Assembly (NCBI GenBank): GCA_029378245.1
Contig: JARKIF010000138.1
Coordinates: 1-64,000 of the forward strand
From: Roridomyces roridus
Lineage: Eukaryota; Basidiomycota; Agaricomycetes; Agaricales; Mycenaceae
DNA length: 64,000 bases
Reading direction: 5' to 3'
The position numbers were made by a program, and so were the translations under genes. Shown here in pieces: positions 1 to 10,866 of this stretch; positions within the stretch are counted from its first letter, which is position 1; each line of letters starts with the position of its first letter. Under the pieces are notes generated by a model. That model was not told where the DNA came from, searched no databases, and worked only from the letters and a program-made list of their open reading frames with translations.

Positions 1-404
1 CCCCGAGTCGGCAAAAAATTGAGGCTGTGTACGACCGGTTTTTAATGGCTACGGCTGGGATAAATCGGAAAGGTCGCGGCTACGAATCCAACAACACTGG
101 CGCCGTGTCTTACACTGTTGGTCCCAGTACGCCTGCACCGCCACGTGATCACCGCGCGTTCAATTCCGCGAGGCGAGCTATGCGACCCCCCGTTTCGAGC
201 GAGGAACTCAAGCGGCAAAGCGTCTCTGTGGACGAGCTTGGCATCATGACCTACGCCGGGGCCAAGCTCGCCGCCTGTGACGAATATACCATTACTCTTG
301 TTCGTCGCGCGTTCAAGGCCATGGTCCCCGGCAACAAACTGTCTCTCGACGTCTTTCCCGCGTCAACTGAACTGCGCATGCTATCTAACGCTCTCCATCC
401 GTAG
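1..404 (+). CDS. 3' end of an unrecognised gene (5' truncated by window)
   Basis: The frame is open from the first bases of the window to a stop at 402-404, giving about 134 C-terminal residues; the start lies outside. The peptide is basic and Ser/Pro/Arg-rich in its first half (GPSTPAPPRDHRAFN) and ends in a more regular stretch with YTITLVRRAFKAMVPG. I recognise no domain. The real gene could contain introns here, so the translated frame is provisional. Confidence 0.4.
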   Translation, partial: PSRQKIEAVYDRFLMATAGINRKGRGYESNNTGAVSYTVGPSTPAPPRDHRAFNSARRAMRPPVSSEELKRQSVSVDELGIMTYAGAKLAACDEYTITLVRRAFKAMVPGNKLSLDVFPASTELRMLSNALHP

Positions 405-919
405 CAACTCTCGAATCCGCCACACTCGTTTTGTTTTCCTGCTTGCTTTTCCCGTTTGCTATCTATTGAACTGTTTTCCATCCACGCTATTGACACGACT
501 GCTATAACTCGCTTTTTACGTCCTCCAAGATTTACTTACCATACGCATCCCTCACGAAATCTGCACGCAAGCACGCATTACATATCTATTCCCCATCTTA
601 CGCCTTGTCGCTGACTTTGATGAAATGTATACGTTTGCACGTTTGAATTGTATTCTTTTTTCTCTTCTGAGGATGAGATTCCATGGGACCAGGCCCGAAT
701 CAAGGATCAGTACTGCAAGTGATGGATCGCTCACGGAATTTTGATCCGTTCCAACAATCATCACACAGCGATGATCCGATACAGACGCCGAATACTCTTA
801 TTCTGAAGTTTAGATGGTCTTCTTATATTCCCCTACACGAATCTATCGTTTACATGGACTAGCCATTTCGCTTGTGCACAGCACAAACAGTCCCTGATTC
901 AATCCCACGATAAGGTGTC
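405..919. other. Intergenic stretch, no gene seen
   Basis: About 500 bp between the end of the first frame and the 3' end of the cupredoxin gene. Only short overlapping ORFs without protein-like composition are present. I see no repeat or RNA gene. It probably holds the 3' untranslated regions of two genes that converge here. Confidence 0.5.
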
Positions 920-1768
920 CTACAATCCACCAGCAAGGCCAGCGATGAGGCCGGCTGTGATAGCTAGAACGCCGACAGTGCTGGAACGCGTGATGAGAGC
1001 GCCGCTGGGAGCGGGCGTGCCGCTGGCCGAGGCGCCTGCAGCAGCACCTGCAGCAGCGCCTGTCGCAGCGCCCGTGGTTGCGCTGCTGCCGGTACCTGTG
1101 GCAATGGCGGCAGTCTGTGAAGTCGAATGTTAGACCTGAGACGGCCTGGGACGTGAGACGATTACCTTGAAAGCATCAAACGTGTTCCCAGTAGCAGGTG
1201 CGTTCACGGAAAATACCATTCCCTGATACTATGAGAACAACCATAGGGAGAACGGGTCGAGACGTACCGCTGCGCAATGCCCAATGTGCCCACAGAAAAA
1301 CCAAAGGGGTACTGACGCGTTTGTGATGGTGAAACTCCATTGAGCGACTTGGGTAGAGCCAGCCACGAAGGGTTGGAAGCCGGAGGTGATCCCTGATGCC
1401 GTGCAAGGGGCTTTGAACGTCGATTGGGTGACGGTCTGGCGGATAGGAGTTAATAACATGCAATCTGGGTGGGACGAGTCATACGTGGTTCCCAGCAACG
1501 CTGTAGGACGAGGTAAGATGAAGGACCGCTGCCGAAAAAAAAAGTGCGACGAACAATTGGAAAGCGATCTGGTCTCCGACTTGAGCAGTGACGCTAAGGA
1601 GAAGCAAGTCAGGATGGTCAGATTCGACTCTGGTTTTTCTCACCTCTCGGGGAAGTAGGTAACAGTGCCAGTGCTTGTGCCATTAGATCCGACGAGGACT
1701 GTGATCGTAGCGGCAGATGCAGTCGTCAGAACGGCCGCAGCAGCAGTTGCAAGAGCGAAGAAGTGCAT
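920..1768 (-). CDS. Secreted cupredoxin-domain protein, probably GPI-anchored
   Basis: The start codon at 1768 opens an Ala-rich signal peptide (MHFFALATAAAAVLTTASA) followed by TITVLVGSNGTSTGTVTYFPE, the opening strand of fungal blue-copper-like extracellular proteins. Joining exons across GT-AG introns gives VGDQIAFQFVAGNHTVTQ, then PCTASGITSGFQPF, then WFFCGHIGHCAAGMVFSVN. The His (GNH), Cys (FCGH), second His (GHCA) and Met (GM) positions match a type 1 copper site. The tail is an Ala/Thr/Gly-rich linker ending in a hydrophobic segment (VLAITAGLIAGLAGGL), typical of a GPI signal. Such proteins sit at the cell wall or surface; their substrate is generally unknown. Frames on both sides of the short introns agree, so the gene looks intact. 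Confidence 0.85.
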
Positions 1769-2042
1769 TGTGGAAATGGGACGAATGGGACGAAGAGCGC
1801 AGCTCTGGGCGTAACGAAGGGATGAAGGGGAGAGGAAAAAAGGGCACAAGCGAGACGAGTCTTTATCGCGCCTAAAGTAGGGCATCACCTGCTCATCTTG
1901 ATCACTGTTGCCAAGGGGCTCTAATATTTTCCCGGAGCCCGACCCGTCGCAGAGCCCGCAAAAGCACTCACTCGAGAAGAGGTAAGTAGTTGAAGAAAGA
2001 AAGAGCAGATACCTATCATTGCAGCACCGAAAATAAATGCGA

Positions 2043-3990
2043 CTACTCTCCCACCTTGTCATCGTAGATCTGCACTTTCTCCAAATCTGGCGCCGTGCTG
2101 TGCTTGTCACCATCCAACAGTTCGTCAATCTCCTCGAGTGTCTTCCCCGCCGTCTCAACCCAGTAATACCACACAAAGGGCACCTCCAGCGCATCCCATG
2201 CGGCATTGATCAGATATCTGTGCGATGTGTTAGTCGCGGTTTTCTGAGCAAGAAAAGCATACATCTTCCAGCCGATGTTTTGCAACGCAAAGGGGAACGC
2301 AAAGACCGCCATGAGCGCAGTGCCATTGAGCGCGATCTGCAGGACGCCCATGCCATTTGCACGCATGGCATAGTTGAGGACCTCCGGCGGATACACGTAT
2401 CTTTTGACTATCAGTTTCGATCCGTTGACAGACAAATAAACTCACAGCAGAGGCGTCCATCCAAAGCTGTATGCACCTTGGAAGAGGAATATCATAGCGA
2501 CCGTAGCATAAATTCCCGACGTGTTGGTCGAGTTTCCGTAAACTATGAGAGATCAGGAAGAGCCATGATAAGCTGAATCTCCTACTTTTCGTGAGGGCAC
2601 CAACCAAGAAGAGGAAGACTGTCAGGGAGCTGATACTGAGGATGGCGGTGGCTTTGCGGCCGATGCGGTCGACATAATACGTCCCTACCAGCGAGCATAC
2701 TAGGCAGAAAGCGTTGAGGATGATATTCTATTGGAAGACGTTGGTTAAATAATGGCAGAGTTGAATTAGCGCACGATTTGCAGCTGAGTCGTTGGATTCG
2801 TGATTCCCGCGTTGGTGAGCATTTGGCCAAGATAATACGAGACGGTCACATTTCCTACAGTTACGATCAGTTAAAAGATCGCAAAGATGTTTGAGACAGA
2901 CCCGCAACTGTGCTGAACACGGCCACCGACGTGCACAGGATGATCCTCTTCCTCGCCGAGGGTGTCTTGAACATCTGCTTCACAGAAAGCGGCTGGGGCG
3001 CACTCTTCTCATACTCCATCGTATCAATAATCTCCTTGTATTGCGCCTGGACAACCGGGTCGTTCATGTCCCCATTGGCGTGAGTGAGAGCAACAGCCTT
3101 GAGGGCGTCCTCCGCGCGGCCTTGGTATGCCAACCACCTTGGTGATTCTGGGATAAATGGCAAGATGATAATGCACATGATGCTGAAAACGCCCTGGACG
3201 GCAGAAGGAATTCGCCAGGCCCATGTCGAAGGCATGAAAGAGGTGCCGTAGGTGACACCCGCCGCGATAAGGCCACCTGTTTAGAGTTGGACGACAGAAT
3301 ACTAGGTAGAGAAAACGGCTGACCGACGTAATAGAAATCATTGAATATGCCTAGACCCCATCTAGAAAGCGTGATGCGTGTAACAGTCGAGGGAATTGGA
3401 CGTACCCGCGCCATTTCGTGGGCAGTGTCTCTGCGAGGTATGCTGGGCCAGTAAGGGCAGACGCAGAAGTCCCATAGCCTATCAGAATACGCGCCACGAC
3501 GAACATGGCGACATTCTGCGAAGCTGTTTGCAATATAACCTACCAATAATCAAGGTGAATCCCGGAAGAAAACCAGGCAGCATACAGCAATGAGGGTTAT
3601 GACCGCGGCCCAGAACAGAGACGGTCTCCGGCCAATGACATCCGTGACCTTGCCATACGATATTCCAGCGAGGAATCCTCCAATCCAGACTGACGCGGTG
3701 TTGAGAGCTGTCGTGGTTTTGTCGAGATTGAAGTAATTTGCGTAAGATGGAAGGATGTTTAGTCCGTTTCTGCACCTCGTCAGACCCAGTCCGTTCAGAG
3801 ACAAAACTATCCCACATCATAGACCCATCGTATCCAAACGTCTTCGGGACCGCATTATTATGGAGCACGACAGATTCAGATAACAAACCGTGGAAGTGAT
3901 CATAGAGCATGAGACCAGCAGAATCGAGATGAGGACGGAGGAACTAGAGACTCTGTCCTTGGTCGAAAAAGGCAGAATGTCGCCCCGCAT
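2043..3990 (-). CDS. MFS sugar transporter (fungal lactose permease/hexose transporter type)
   Basis: Exons spliced by eye give a sugar-porter protein. It runs TFGYDGSMINGLNILPSY at TM1, then GKVTDVIGRRPSLFW (the G-x3-D-x2-GRR loop 2-3 motif), AETLPTKWRG, IPESPRWLAYQGR (PESPRWL motif after TM6), YYVDRIGRKATAIL, YPPEVLNYAMRANGMG and a cytosolic tail ending DDKVGE. The later motif VETAGKTLEEIDELLDG matches the usual ETKGxTLEE end of the family. It should sit in the plasma membrane and import a mono- or disaccharide by proton symport; which sugar cannot be told. The N-terminal exon is least certain: 3990 is the best start I see. It is divergent from the small basic gene at 4151, so both may share a promoter of about 160 bp. 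Confidence 0.85.
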
Positions 3991-4150
3991 CTTGAAGGAA
4001 GCAGCAGAGAAGCAGCGGGTCCCATGGCCTGAGAATAACTCTGCGTTATCTCCACAATGTCATTGCCAACAGAACAGATTCAGAAGCAAGCGCACAATTT
4101 TAGCAGGCATCAAAGCCGGCCCGCCGCGCATCAACGACCTTCCTCCTCCC

Positions 4151-4472
4151 ATGGGTAAAAGTGCAAAAACTTCACAAAAGGGTACTTCATAGAACGTCGC
4201 CAGTCCAATTCAATTTCGAATAACCTCGGACACTAGCCAAAAAACCTGAAAAAGGCATCGACGTCCAACACCGCAGCCGCAGTCGTCAGCAGTGGCGGCG
4301 CCCAAGCTCAGGCCCAAACTCTCGTAAAAAAGCAGGCTTGAAGCAAAAAGCGACGCCAAAAGGCAGCGAGAGCCAGGGTCATGTATTGGGAGGTGCAGAC
4401 TATGTGGGCTTGATGATGGGAGGTCGCAAGAGGGCTAAAGCAGAAGCTGCGAAACTGCCGCAGGAGCAGTGA
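4151..4472 (+). CDS. Small lysine-rich protein, possibly frame-disrupted
   Basis: Exon 1 begins MGKSAKTSQK and stops at a GT donor near 4182; an acceptor near 4234 leads to a second exon. The C-terminus is strongly protein-like: KKAGLKQKATPKGSESQGHV, then LGGADYVGLMMGGRKRAKAE and AAKLPQEQ, and it resembles small conserved basidiomycete proteins of unknown role. Two frames compete in the linker. The frame continuous with exon 1 gives a poor Arg-rich linker. The adjacent frame gives a natural low-complexity linker (NTAAAVVSSGGAQAQAQTLV) but would need a one-base shift at the A6 run near 4326. Either a homopolymer sequencing error or a real mutation could explain this. Confidence 0.55.
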
Positions 4473-4530
4473 TTTTTTTTTGTACAAGGCGTCAAGCCAG
4501 CTTTGCATTTGCTATTTACTGGATATATAC

Positions 4531-6120
4531 TCATCGTACAACTATGTTATTGCCCCAATCTCCCGTCTCCCGCTGCCTGTCCGAAGCTGCATGCCCATCC
4601 ACAGGAACGGTGGGCAATTCTTCGTCTTCATCGCTGTCCCCAAAGTTGACATACGAGTACGGCCCACCAGCATACACCGCCGCAGCAGCCGAGTTGTTGC
4701 GCGACATCGCCGACACAGGCAAGTCCGGCTCCGTACGATTGTTTCTGCGCAAGGAGACCAACCGCGCCACGGCAGGCTTGGCAATCACGACGGTGGACTG
4801 CTGAGGAGTTATTGGGACCTCTGTCAAATCAGCTCCGCTCGAGCGATCGCCCGTGGCCATCTGTACAATATCATGCACATCAGCCGTGTTCATCGACACG
4901 GTGCTGACACCGCTGGTCGGTCTGCGAGACGGCATCTTCTCATCGAACGAGTCCCACGATTTCGTACGCTGGCTGCGCTGATCACGAGGAACAAACTGGT
5001 TCCACGACGAGATACTCGTCCGGGGATCGGACATGATGGACGAATTGTACTTTTCGTTGGTGTAAATCGGGTTCCGGACGAAACCGTCGCCAGAGAAGAG
5101 CACCGGGATGGGGGCGGTAGACGTTGGATCGTAGGGAGTGATGGAGACCTTCTTTTCCTCCGGCGGCCATCGCCGGTTAAGGAGGGTAGGGTCGAATTCC
5201 AGGTCCTTGGCACTCTGTCGGTGGCGCCTTCTCGAGCGCAGAAAGTACAAGAGAATTAGGACAGCCAACAAGCCGATGACGCCTGCACCAACTGCGATTC
5301 CAATGATCACGGCCATTGGCAAACCCGCGCGTGTTTTATGTACACCAGACGAGTCGTTTGCAGAGCGGCCGCCATTTCCGCCCGGTTTCTTCATGCAAGT
5401 GTTAGGGCTGCTGGAATCACCTCCAACAGTGATGAGTTGGGTGGTCTGGAGGTGCCCGTCATTATCGTCGAACAACAGGGTGATCACTGCTTCGCGCGGC
5501 AGGTTCTCAAACGGCGGATACGTCGCAACACCTGCGACGAAATTCGTAGGGGCGACGGAGACGGAACCTCCCCGGGGACTGAAAGCAGTAACGTTGGGCG
5601 CGGTGGCGGTGGTGAAGTTGACGTTGAACCCATCGCACTGGTTCAAAATGCCGTTGAATTGGTAGAAAGGGGACGCAAGCGGCTGGGACACGTTGCAACT
5701 GGCGCCCTGGGAGGCTTGCACGGGCGTAACATCCGAGGCTGCGGCAGAGGGGCCCTGCAGGTCATCAAGCGAAGCGATGAACTGGGTGCCAGCAGGAAGG
5801 GAATGAATGTGAGTACGATCCCCGTAGTGTTGGTGGCACCATTTGGAATGGCGATATTTATTGGCTGGACATTATCGAGCAAAGGAAGGATTGTCAGGGT
5901 GGTCGGGATCTACGTGTATATAGTATTTAGATTACCAACCGCACACGAGCACCCAAGTATTGCTCACCGAGTGGTTGTTCGCGTCATTCCCGGAGAACGT
6001 GAGGGTCGCTGGCTGGCACTCAAGGACCGGAGACTGGATTTTAACTTTGAAAGACCCGAGGACGGCCTGCGGTCCAAGAGTAACGACGGCCAGCACCGGA
6101 AGACAGAATAACAGACGCAT
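4531..6120 (-). CDS. Type I single-pass membrane protein with glycosylated-type ectodomain
   Basis: The start at 6120 gives a signal peptide (MRLLFCLPVLAVVTLGPQAV) and a short ectodomain with N-glycosylation sequons (NNHS, NTTG, NVS, NFT, NVT) and Cys residues. A single transmembrane helix follows (AVIIGIAVGAGVIGLLAVLI), then a basic stop-transfer RSRRRHRQ and a Ser/Pro-rich cytoplasmic tail of about 200 residues ending GNNIVVR. At least two short introns lie in the N-terminal half; one would be only about 35 nt. This architecture is common among basidiomycete surface sensors or wall-anchored proteins, but I do not recognise a named family. It diverges from the E1 alpha gene over a gap of 147 bp. 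Confidence 0.75.
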
Positions 6121-6267
6121 GAGAAGGCGGTGAACCAGCCTATCTCATACACCAACGAGCCCGCGAAAGAGTGGACTAGCCACGAGATGAAAGAGCGAAA
6201 GCAAGGTGGCAAGTAAAGCCAATACGACGATCACGGTCAAATGATGACGAATGATGGTTGACCTGCT
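6121..6267. promoter_or_regulatory. Divergent promoter gap
   Basis: Only 147 bp separate the start codons of the membrane protein (minus) and the E1 alpha gene (plus), so any promoter elements must be shared or interleaved. No TATA box or known operator is evident. Confidence 0.35.
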
Positions 6268-7915
6268 TTGCACTGTCCCATGTTGCGTCGTCCCTTTGCA
6301 TCGCGTGGAATACGTCGCAGCATTCACTTGGGCACTCTTCCGAATTCCCACTCTCCCATAGTCTCCTCCCTCTCGTTCTTCAAGTCTGTCACACCGGACG
6401 GAGGCATCATCCCCACATTTCGCGTCTTGGATGGCGTCGGTAGACCTGTAGAAGGGGCCCAGATTCCCGAGGTCGCGCACCGGTCTCGGCCTGGTCGTAT
6501 TCTTCTGACCCCGTCTCTACGCAGATTGATGAACCATTCGCACGAAGACTCTACGAGAACTTGCAATTGCTGCCAACCCTTGACACCGTCCTGTACCAAG
6601 TGCAGCGCCAGGGGAAAACTAGTTTCCATGTAAGCCTCTCCTGGCATGCATATAGGCGCTAAGTATCAGTTGCCCAGATGACTTCTGTAAGATCCGCGTA
6701 CACTGGTATGTGTCGAGTAACTCAAGCCGCGCACTTAGCATGGAGAGGAGGCGACCATCATTGGCTCTGCTGCTGCTTTGGAGATGGATGACGAGTGCGC
6801 GTGTTTTCTACTTTATTCCGCCCCAAACTGACGATCTTCAGAGTCCTAGGCCAATACCGCGAAATGGGCGTCCTGCTCTGGCGCGGCTTTTCCGTAGACT
6901 CTGTCATGAACCAATGTTTCGGAAACCAGGAAGACACGTCAGGGAAAGGCAGGCAAATGCCCGTGGTAAGATCCGGGACCCCTCGTTGGTCCGTGTTCTA
7001 AATGCACCATAGCACTTTGGGTCGCCGAAACACCACTTCCACACCATCTCCTCTCCCCTGGCGACACAAATCCCACACGCGGCTGGTGTTGGCTACGCCC
7101 TGCGCCGCTCAGACCGTCGGTCACGCAACATTGCCGCTTGTTTCTTTGGCGAGGGCGCTGCGTCTGAAGGAGGTTCGCGTGCTTTCCCTTATTCCTTACC
7201 CGTTTTCACGCGTTTTCCGCAGATTTCCACGCTGGCCTGCTGCTCGCGTCCACTATCCCATCTCCAACGTTGTTCATCGCGCGGAACAACGGTTTCGCTA
7301 TCAGCACACCCAGCACAGAGCAGTATTACGGTGATGGAATTGCGAGTCGTGGGCCGGGCTATGGCATTGACACAGTCCGGGTCGACGGAAACGACGTTCT
7401 AGCAGTCATTGCTGCCGTTCGAGAGGCGCGCAAGCGGACTCTGGAGCAGGGCCGTGCAGTCTTGGTGGAGGCTATGAGTTACCGAGTCGGCCACCACAGC
7501 ACGTCCGACGACTCGTTTGCGTACCGCCAGCGGACTGAGGTTGAAGACCGCAAACGCATCGACAACCCAATTGCCCGCTTCCGGCTCTATATGGAGTCGC
7601 AGGGTTGGTGGAACGCCACGGAGGAGGAGGAGCTCAAGGCGCGTCTGAAGGCTGATGTGATGAAGGCACTTAAACGCGCCGAGTCGCTCCCGAGGTGTGA
7701 GCTTGGTGAGCTTTTCACGGACGTTTACGCAGGCGAGGAGCCTTGGAATATCGTGAGGCTTTTTCATCCTTGTCGAAATGAAGCTGATTTCCGCGTAGAA
7801 GGAGCAGCGGGCTGAGCTGACGGGGCTGCTCAAGAAGTACGGTGATTCTTGGGAACCTTGGCGCACGGAACTGGGACGGTTCAAGAACAAGGGTCAGGAT
7901 TTGACGAGTGTTTGA
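6268..7915 (+). CDS. 2-oxoisovalerate dehydrogenase E1 subunit alpha (mitochondrial)
   Basis: Eight exons joined across seven short introns give a complete branched-chain 2-oxoacid dehydrogenase E1 alpha. With thiamine diphosphate and the beta subunit, it decarboxylates the 2-oxoacids from Val, Leu and Ile in the mitochondrial matrix. Visible blocks: a basic N-terminal presequence ([18 protein letters not shown]), [87 protein letters not shown], the ThDP/Mg motif [11 protein letters not shown]...NNGFAIST, and the phosphorylation-loop signature [13 protein letters not shown]. The C-terminus carries [15 protein letters not shown]. The first Met (6268) or the one at 6280 could start it. All splice sites restore frame and no key block is missing. 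Confidence 0.93.
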
Positions 7916-7970
7916 ATTCAAGTTGTACAAGTCAGTGTAATAGCTAGTGTATATCCTACTTCTTTCGTTT

Positions 7971-9055
7971 CTAGTGTCCTTCTGGCAAGAATTGGCTCAA
8001 GAAATACGGGAGCAACATGCCAAATGCAATGAGTGCGACACGGAGATGTGGCTTCATCGTTTCATCGGGTCCATGCGAAACGGGTTGCAGCACTGTTGCG
8101 ACATACAAGAACGTCCCGCCCTGTGAATACGTGTCATTGGAGGTGTCACCAGAAGAATACCGACGTACCGATACGAGAAGCACGATGCCCGTCCAGCCAC
8201 CCTCCCCGCCAGCGGAGAAGAACGAAAGCAAAAGGTAAGATACAATGGCGCCAAAGGGTGTTGATGCTGCAAAGAACGCGAGGTGTTGCCGACACTCTGG
8301 GCGAGGCAGCGAAGTGTTCAGCAGAGACGTTGAGAGCGCCAGGGAGGTTGGAGCTGGGAGGCCAGCGCACATTTATTTAGAGTTCAGAGAGAGATAGAGA
8401 GCGAAATACCGACCCTTGTGGATGATCAGGGCCAAAAAGATTATAAATGAGAGGTCGTGTGAATCAGAGAGAGAAGAGACGCCGAGTGCGAGGCCGTCAG
8501 CGAGGCCGTGGATTATCAAGCCAAAGGTTAAAGGATAAGCTTTGGCGCGGCTGCCTTTGATTTCATCTGGTGAAGAAGCCAGGTCGACTTGGATGAATCC
8601 ACCACCGCTGGAAGGCGTGTCTGCCTGTTCTGAATCGCCCATGTCGGCGTCAAACTCAACGGTGTGACGTGGTTGAGACCCGACAGAGTGGAGGGGTAGG
8701 TCAGAGTGCGTGCCATGAGAGTGAGCGTGCGGTGCGAGCAGCTGCTCGACGCATAGCATCAAAACGAAGCCCACGATGAGGGAGAGCCCGATTTGTGATG
8801 TCGGAAGCTTGTCCGAGGGGTGGGCGTCTGCCAGTGCTTCAATTCCCTCGGGGAGAATAATCGAGAGGGCTGTACCGACGAGGACGCCGGAGCCAAGGGT
8901 CGAGAAACGCGCGACGTGGTCCTCTGCAGCAATAAAGACGCGTTTTTCTTCGAGTATTCAGGTAACTCACTGGAGAGTACGAAGGAGAGAGGTATCAGCC
9001 CGGCACCGAAAGATGACGCGCCAAGCAGAGCGGACATGACGATTAACCCGAGCAT
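7971..9055 (-). CDS. ZIP-family zinc transporter (SLC39A9-like)
   Basis: The protein starts MLGLIVMSALLGASSFGAGL and shows the ZIP arrangement. Hydrophobic helices are followed by a His-rich cytosolic loop (APHAHSHGTHSDLPLHS) between TM3 and TM4, then the signature helix FGLIIHGLADGLALGVSS, whose H and D residues bind metal in this family, then IIFLALIIHKAPAALALS. The tail has GTFLYVATVLQPVSH and ends LLPYFLSQFLPEGH. At least three short introns are needed. The order and the HGLADG motif are closest to ZIP9-type transporters of the secretory pathway, which move Zn into the cytosol. It converges with the E1 alpha gene, with stops 55 bp apart. Confidence 0.85.
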
Positions 9056-9217
9056 GGTGGTTTTGAGACAGGCGCAGTGATGTAGATGTAGAGGTCAACT
9101 TGCTGACTGGTCACTGCGAACTCAGCGATTTCTATAATCTATTCGAATTTCGATACAATGAGAGTGTGCTAGGTTGTTGTACAATGGATACTGGCTACAA
9201 AACTTGTCATAAAATCG

Positions 9218-9889
9218 TCACGTAGCTCTGGCCTTCCCTTTGGCCGAGGCAGACCCCGAAGGACGCATCGACGAGCCAACGTTCTTGCTGCCAGCGACAT
9301 TCAGAGCCAGCATGCTGTACTGAAGAACGGCCCGGCAGTGACGTACAACGTCTCGAGCGATGCTGTACTCCGCGTCAGAGGGCGCTGGCTGCTGCCCGTA
9401 GCGAAGAGCTTGGTGACGAGCTCGTTCCTCTTCCTCGTCGTCGCCCGTGAATTCAATACCCAGAGCCCGCACCTGACGCTTCAGATTCTTCTCCCACCTC
9501 CCCTCCTCCGCCAATGAAGGGTCCTCAAGAGTGAGAAGGGCTATCAGCGCAACAGTCTGGTCGCTGGAATTGTGTAGCCCACTCAGAGCGCAGATGCTCA
9601 TAAGCGGCACGCGCATTCTGCGCTTCCTCAGGTGCGACGACGGTAGGAGTGTCCCATGGGGTCGAAGGACCCGGCGAGAAGATGGCCTGGGCGTCGGGTT
9701 TGGCATTGTCCAGGAGGTCGTGAACTATACCGTGTCAAGAACGACCATCCATCGATTATCGCTACGAATGCGTCGGCCGATGGCTCCCAATACTTCTGCA
9801 GCGCCCTCGGTGATCGAAGAACTCGACGCGAAGGACCACTTGATGCCTACGTATCCACCCTGGCCTCCCAAAGACGACACGGAATCCAT
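9218..9889 (-). pseudogene. Conserved unknown protein with two compensating frame breaks
   Basis: The start at 9889 reads MDSVSSLGGQGGYVGIKWSF and continues well-formed to MVVLDT, where a TAG follows at about 9731. The next about 180 bp are coding-like only in another frame (HDLLDNAKPDAQAIFSPGPS, then EEAQNARAAYEHLRSEWA). From about 9555 the original frame resumes with TVALIALLTLEDPSLAEEGR and runs to the stop after SGSASAKGKARAT. No intron fits both joints. Either two small indels have decayed the gene or the sequence has errors. I do not recognise the family; the text is globular and Glu/Arg-rich near the C-terminus. The MITE at 10047 lies about 160 bp upstream. Confidence 0.55.
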
Positions 9890-10038
9890 AGCGTCGCGTC
9901 TGGCTTGTCACGGAAAGCAAGGCCCGAGTCGATGCTGGTCTTCCCGGGGGATCGGCCACTCATTCTGGGCTATATATGCCCTCGTTGACTTTAATCACCT
10001 CGTAAGCCCTTCCCTTATTCAGCAGCAGTTCCGTGCGC

Positions 10039-10046
10039 TAAAACTG
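10039..10046. repeat. Target-site duplication, left copy
   Basis: TAAAACTG directly flanks the left terminus of the MITE and is repeated exactly at 10849-10856. Confidence 0.85.
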
Positions 10047-10848
10047 GGATAATTCTATTGAGAAACCCCGGTTGCAGGCAGAAACCCCCTCTTATGTGGG
10101 AACCCCATGTCAATAAAATATTTCAATGGGGGTTTCTTGATCTGGATCAATTTTGATTATCATTGATGTTGCCAGCGTGCCGCTGAGGTCAGGGCATCCG
10201 AGAATGTGTCAGCTTCGTTGATGCCAGGCATCGCGCGCGTCGGGAGGCGTCGGGTACCATCAGGCATCGAACGAGAAAGAAGAAAATGTTATTCAAGGTA
10301 AATACAGGTGTTGCCAAAATTAACGAGCGGCGGGGTTGACAACCTGATGCTGGCGTGGAGTGCGCAGGAGGAGGGCGGGGAGGTCGAAGAAAGGGAAGGG
10401 CGGGTGTTACGGGCAGCGTTGAGATCATGACGTGCGAGCGTGGGGCGCGGGGAAGCCGTGGAGTTGGAAATGCTGGCAGGGATGCCAAGGGCAGTTGACA
10501 CGTGTGGGGTGAATGGGTGCACTGGCAGTGGATGGGCACCACGCGCAGGAGCTGGCGGTGACACGTCGGCGAGGCGACGGCGTGTCCGATGTGATATTGA
10601 TTCAGAGTCGATGGACAGCGGGCCCGGGAGCGAGAGTGAAGCTTGTGAACTCGAAGGCGGGAGGGAATGTCAGACTACATACATCATTTAAGCGGGTAAA
10701 CATGATTACTCGGCAATCTGTCGGCGGGTCTGTTGACATCAAATGTGCCGAACTGTTGCCGAAATTCGCAACCTGGGTTTCCACGTAGACATCTATTTAT
10801 AAGGGGGGGTTTCTACCTGCAACCGGGGTTTCTCAATAGAATTATCCC
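10047..10848. mobile_element. hAT-like MITE (non-autonomous DNA transposon, 802 bp)
   Basis: The ends are long inverted repeats. The left begins GGATAATTCTATTGAG and continues with AAACCCCGGTTGCAGG; the right ends CTCAATAGAATTATCC(C) and contains CCTGCAACCGGGGTTT. About 45-50 bp match with few mismatches. An 8-bp direct repeat (TAAAACTG) flanks both sides, the length expected for hAT-superfamily insertion. The interior has only short ORFs without transposase features and is partly GC-rich, so it depends on an element elsewhere. Nearly perfect termini and an exact duplication suggest a fairly recent insertion, although KDZ or other families with 8-bp duplications are not excluded. Confidence 0.85.
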
Positions 10849-10856
10849 TAAAACTG
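10849..10856. repeat. Target-site duplication, right copy
   Basis: Second exact copy of TAAAACTG next to the right terminus of the MITE. Confidence 0.85.
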
Positions 10857-10866
10857 ATGCAAGGTC

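Noticed and set aside
1640..2206. 188-residue minus-strand ORF read as one gene
   Set aside because: Only its last 42 residues (signal peptide onward) belong to the cupredoxin; the upstream part is promoter read-through and shadow of the sugar transporter's 3' end.
10047..10848. GC-rich short ORFs inside the MITE
   Set aside because: They are short, overlap on both strands and show no transposase motif; the inverted repeats explain the segment better.
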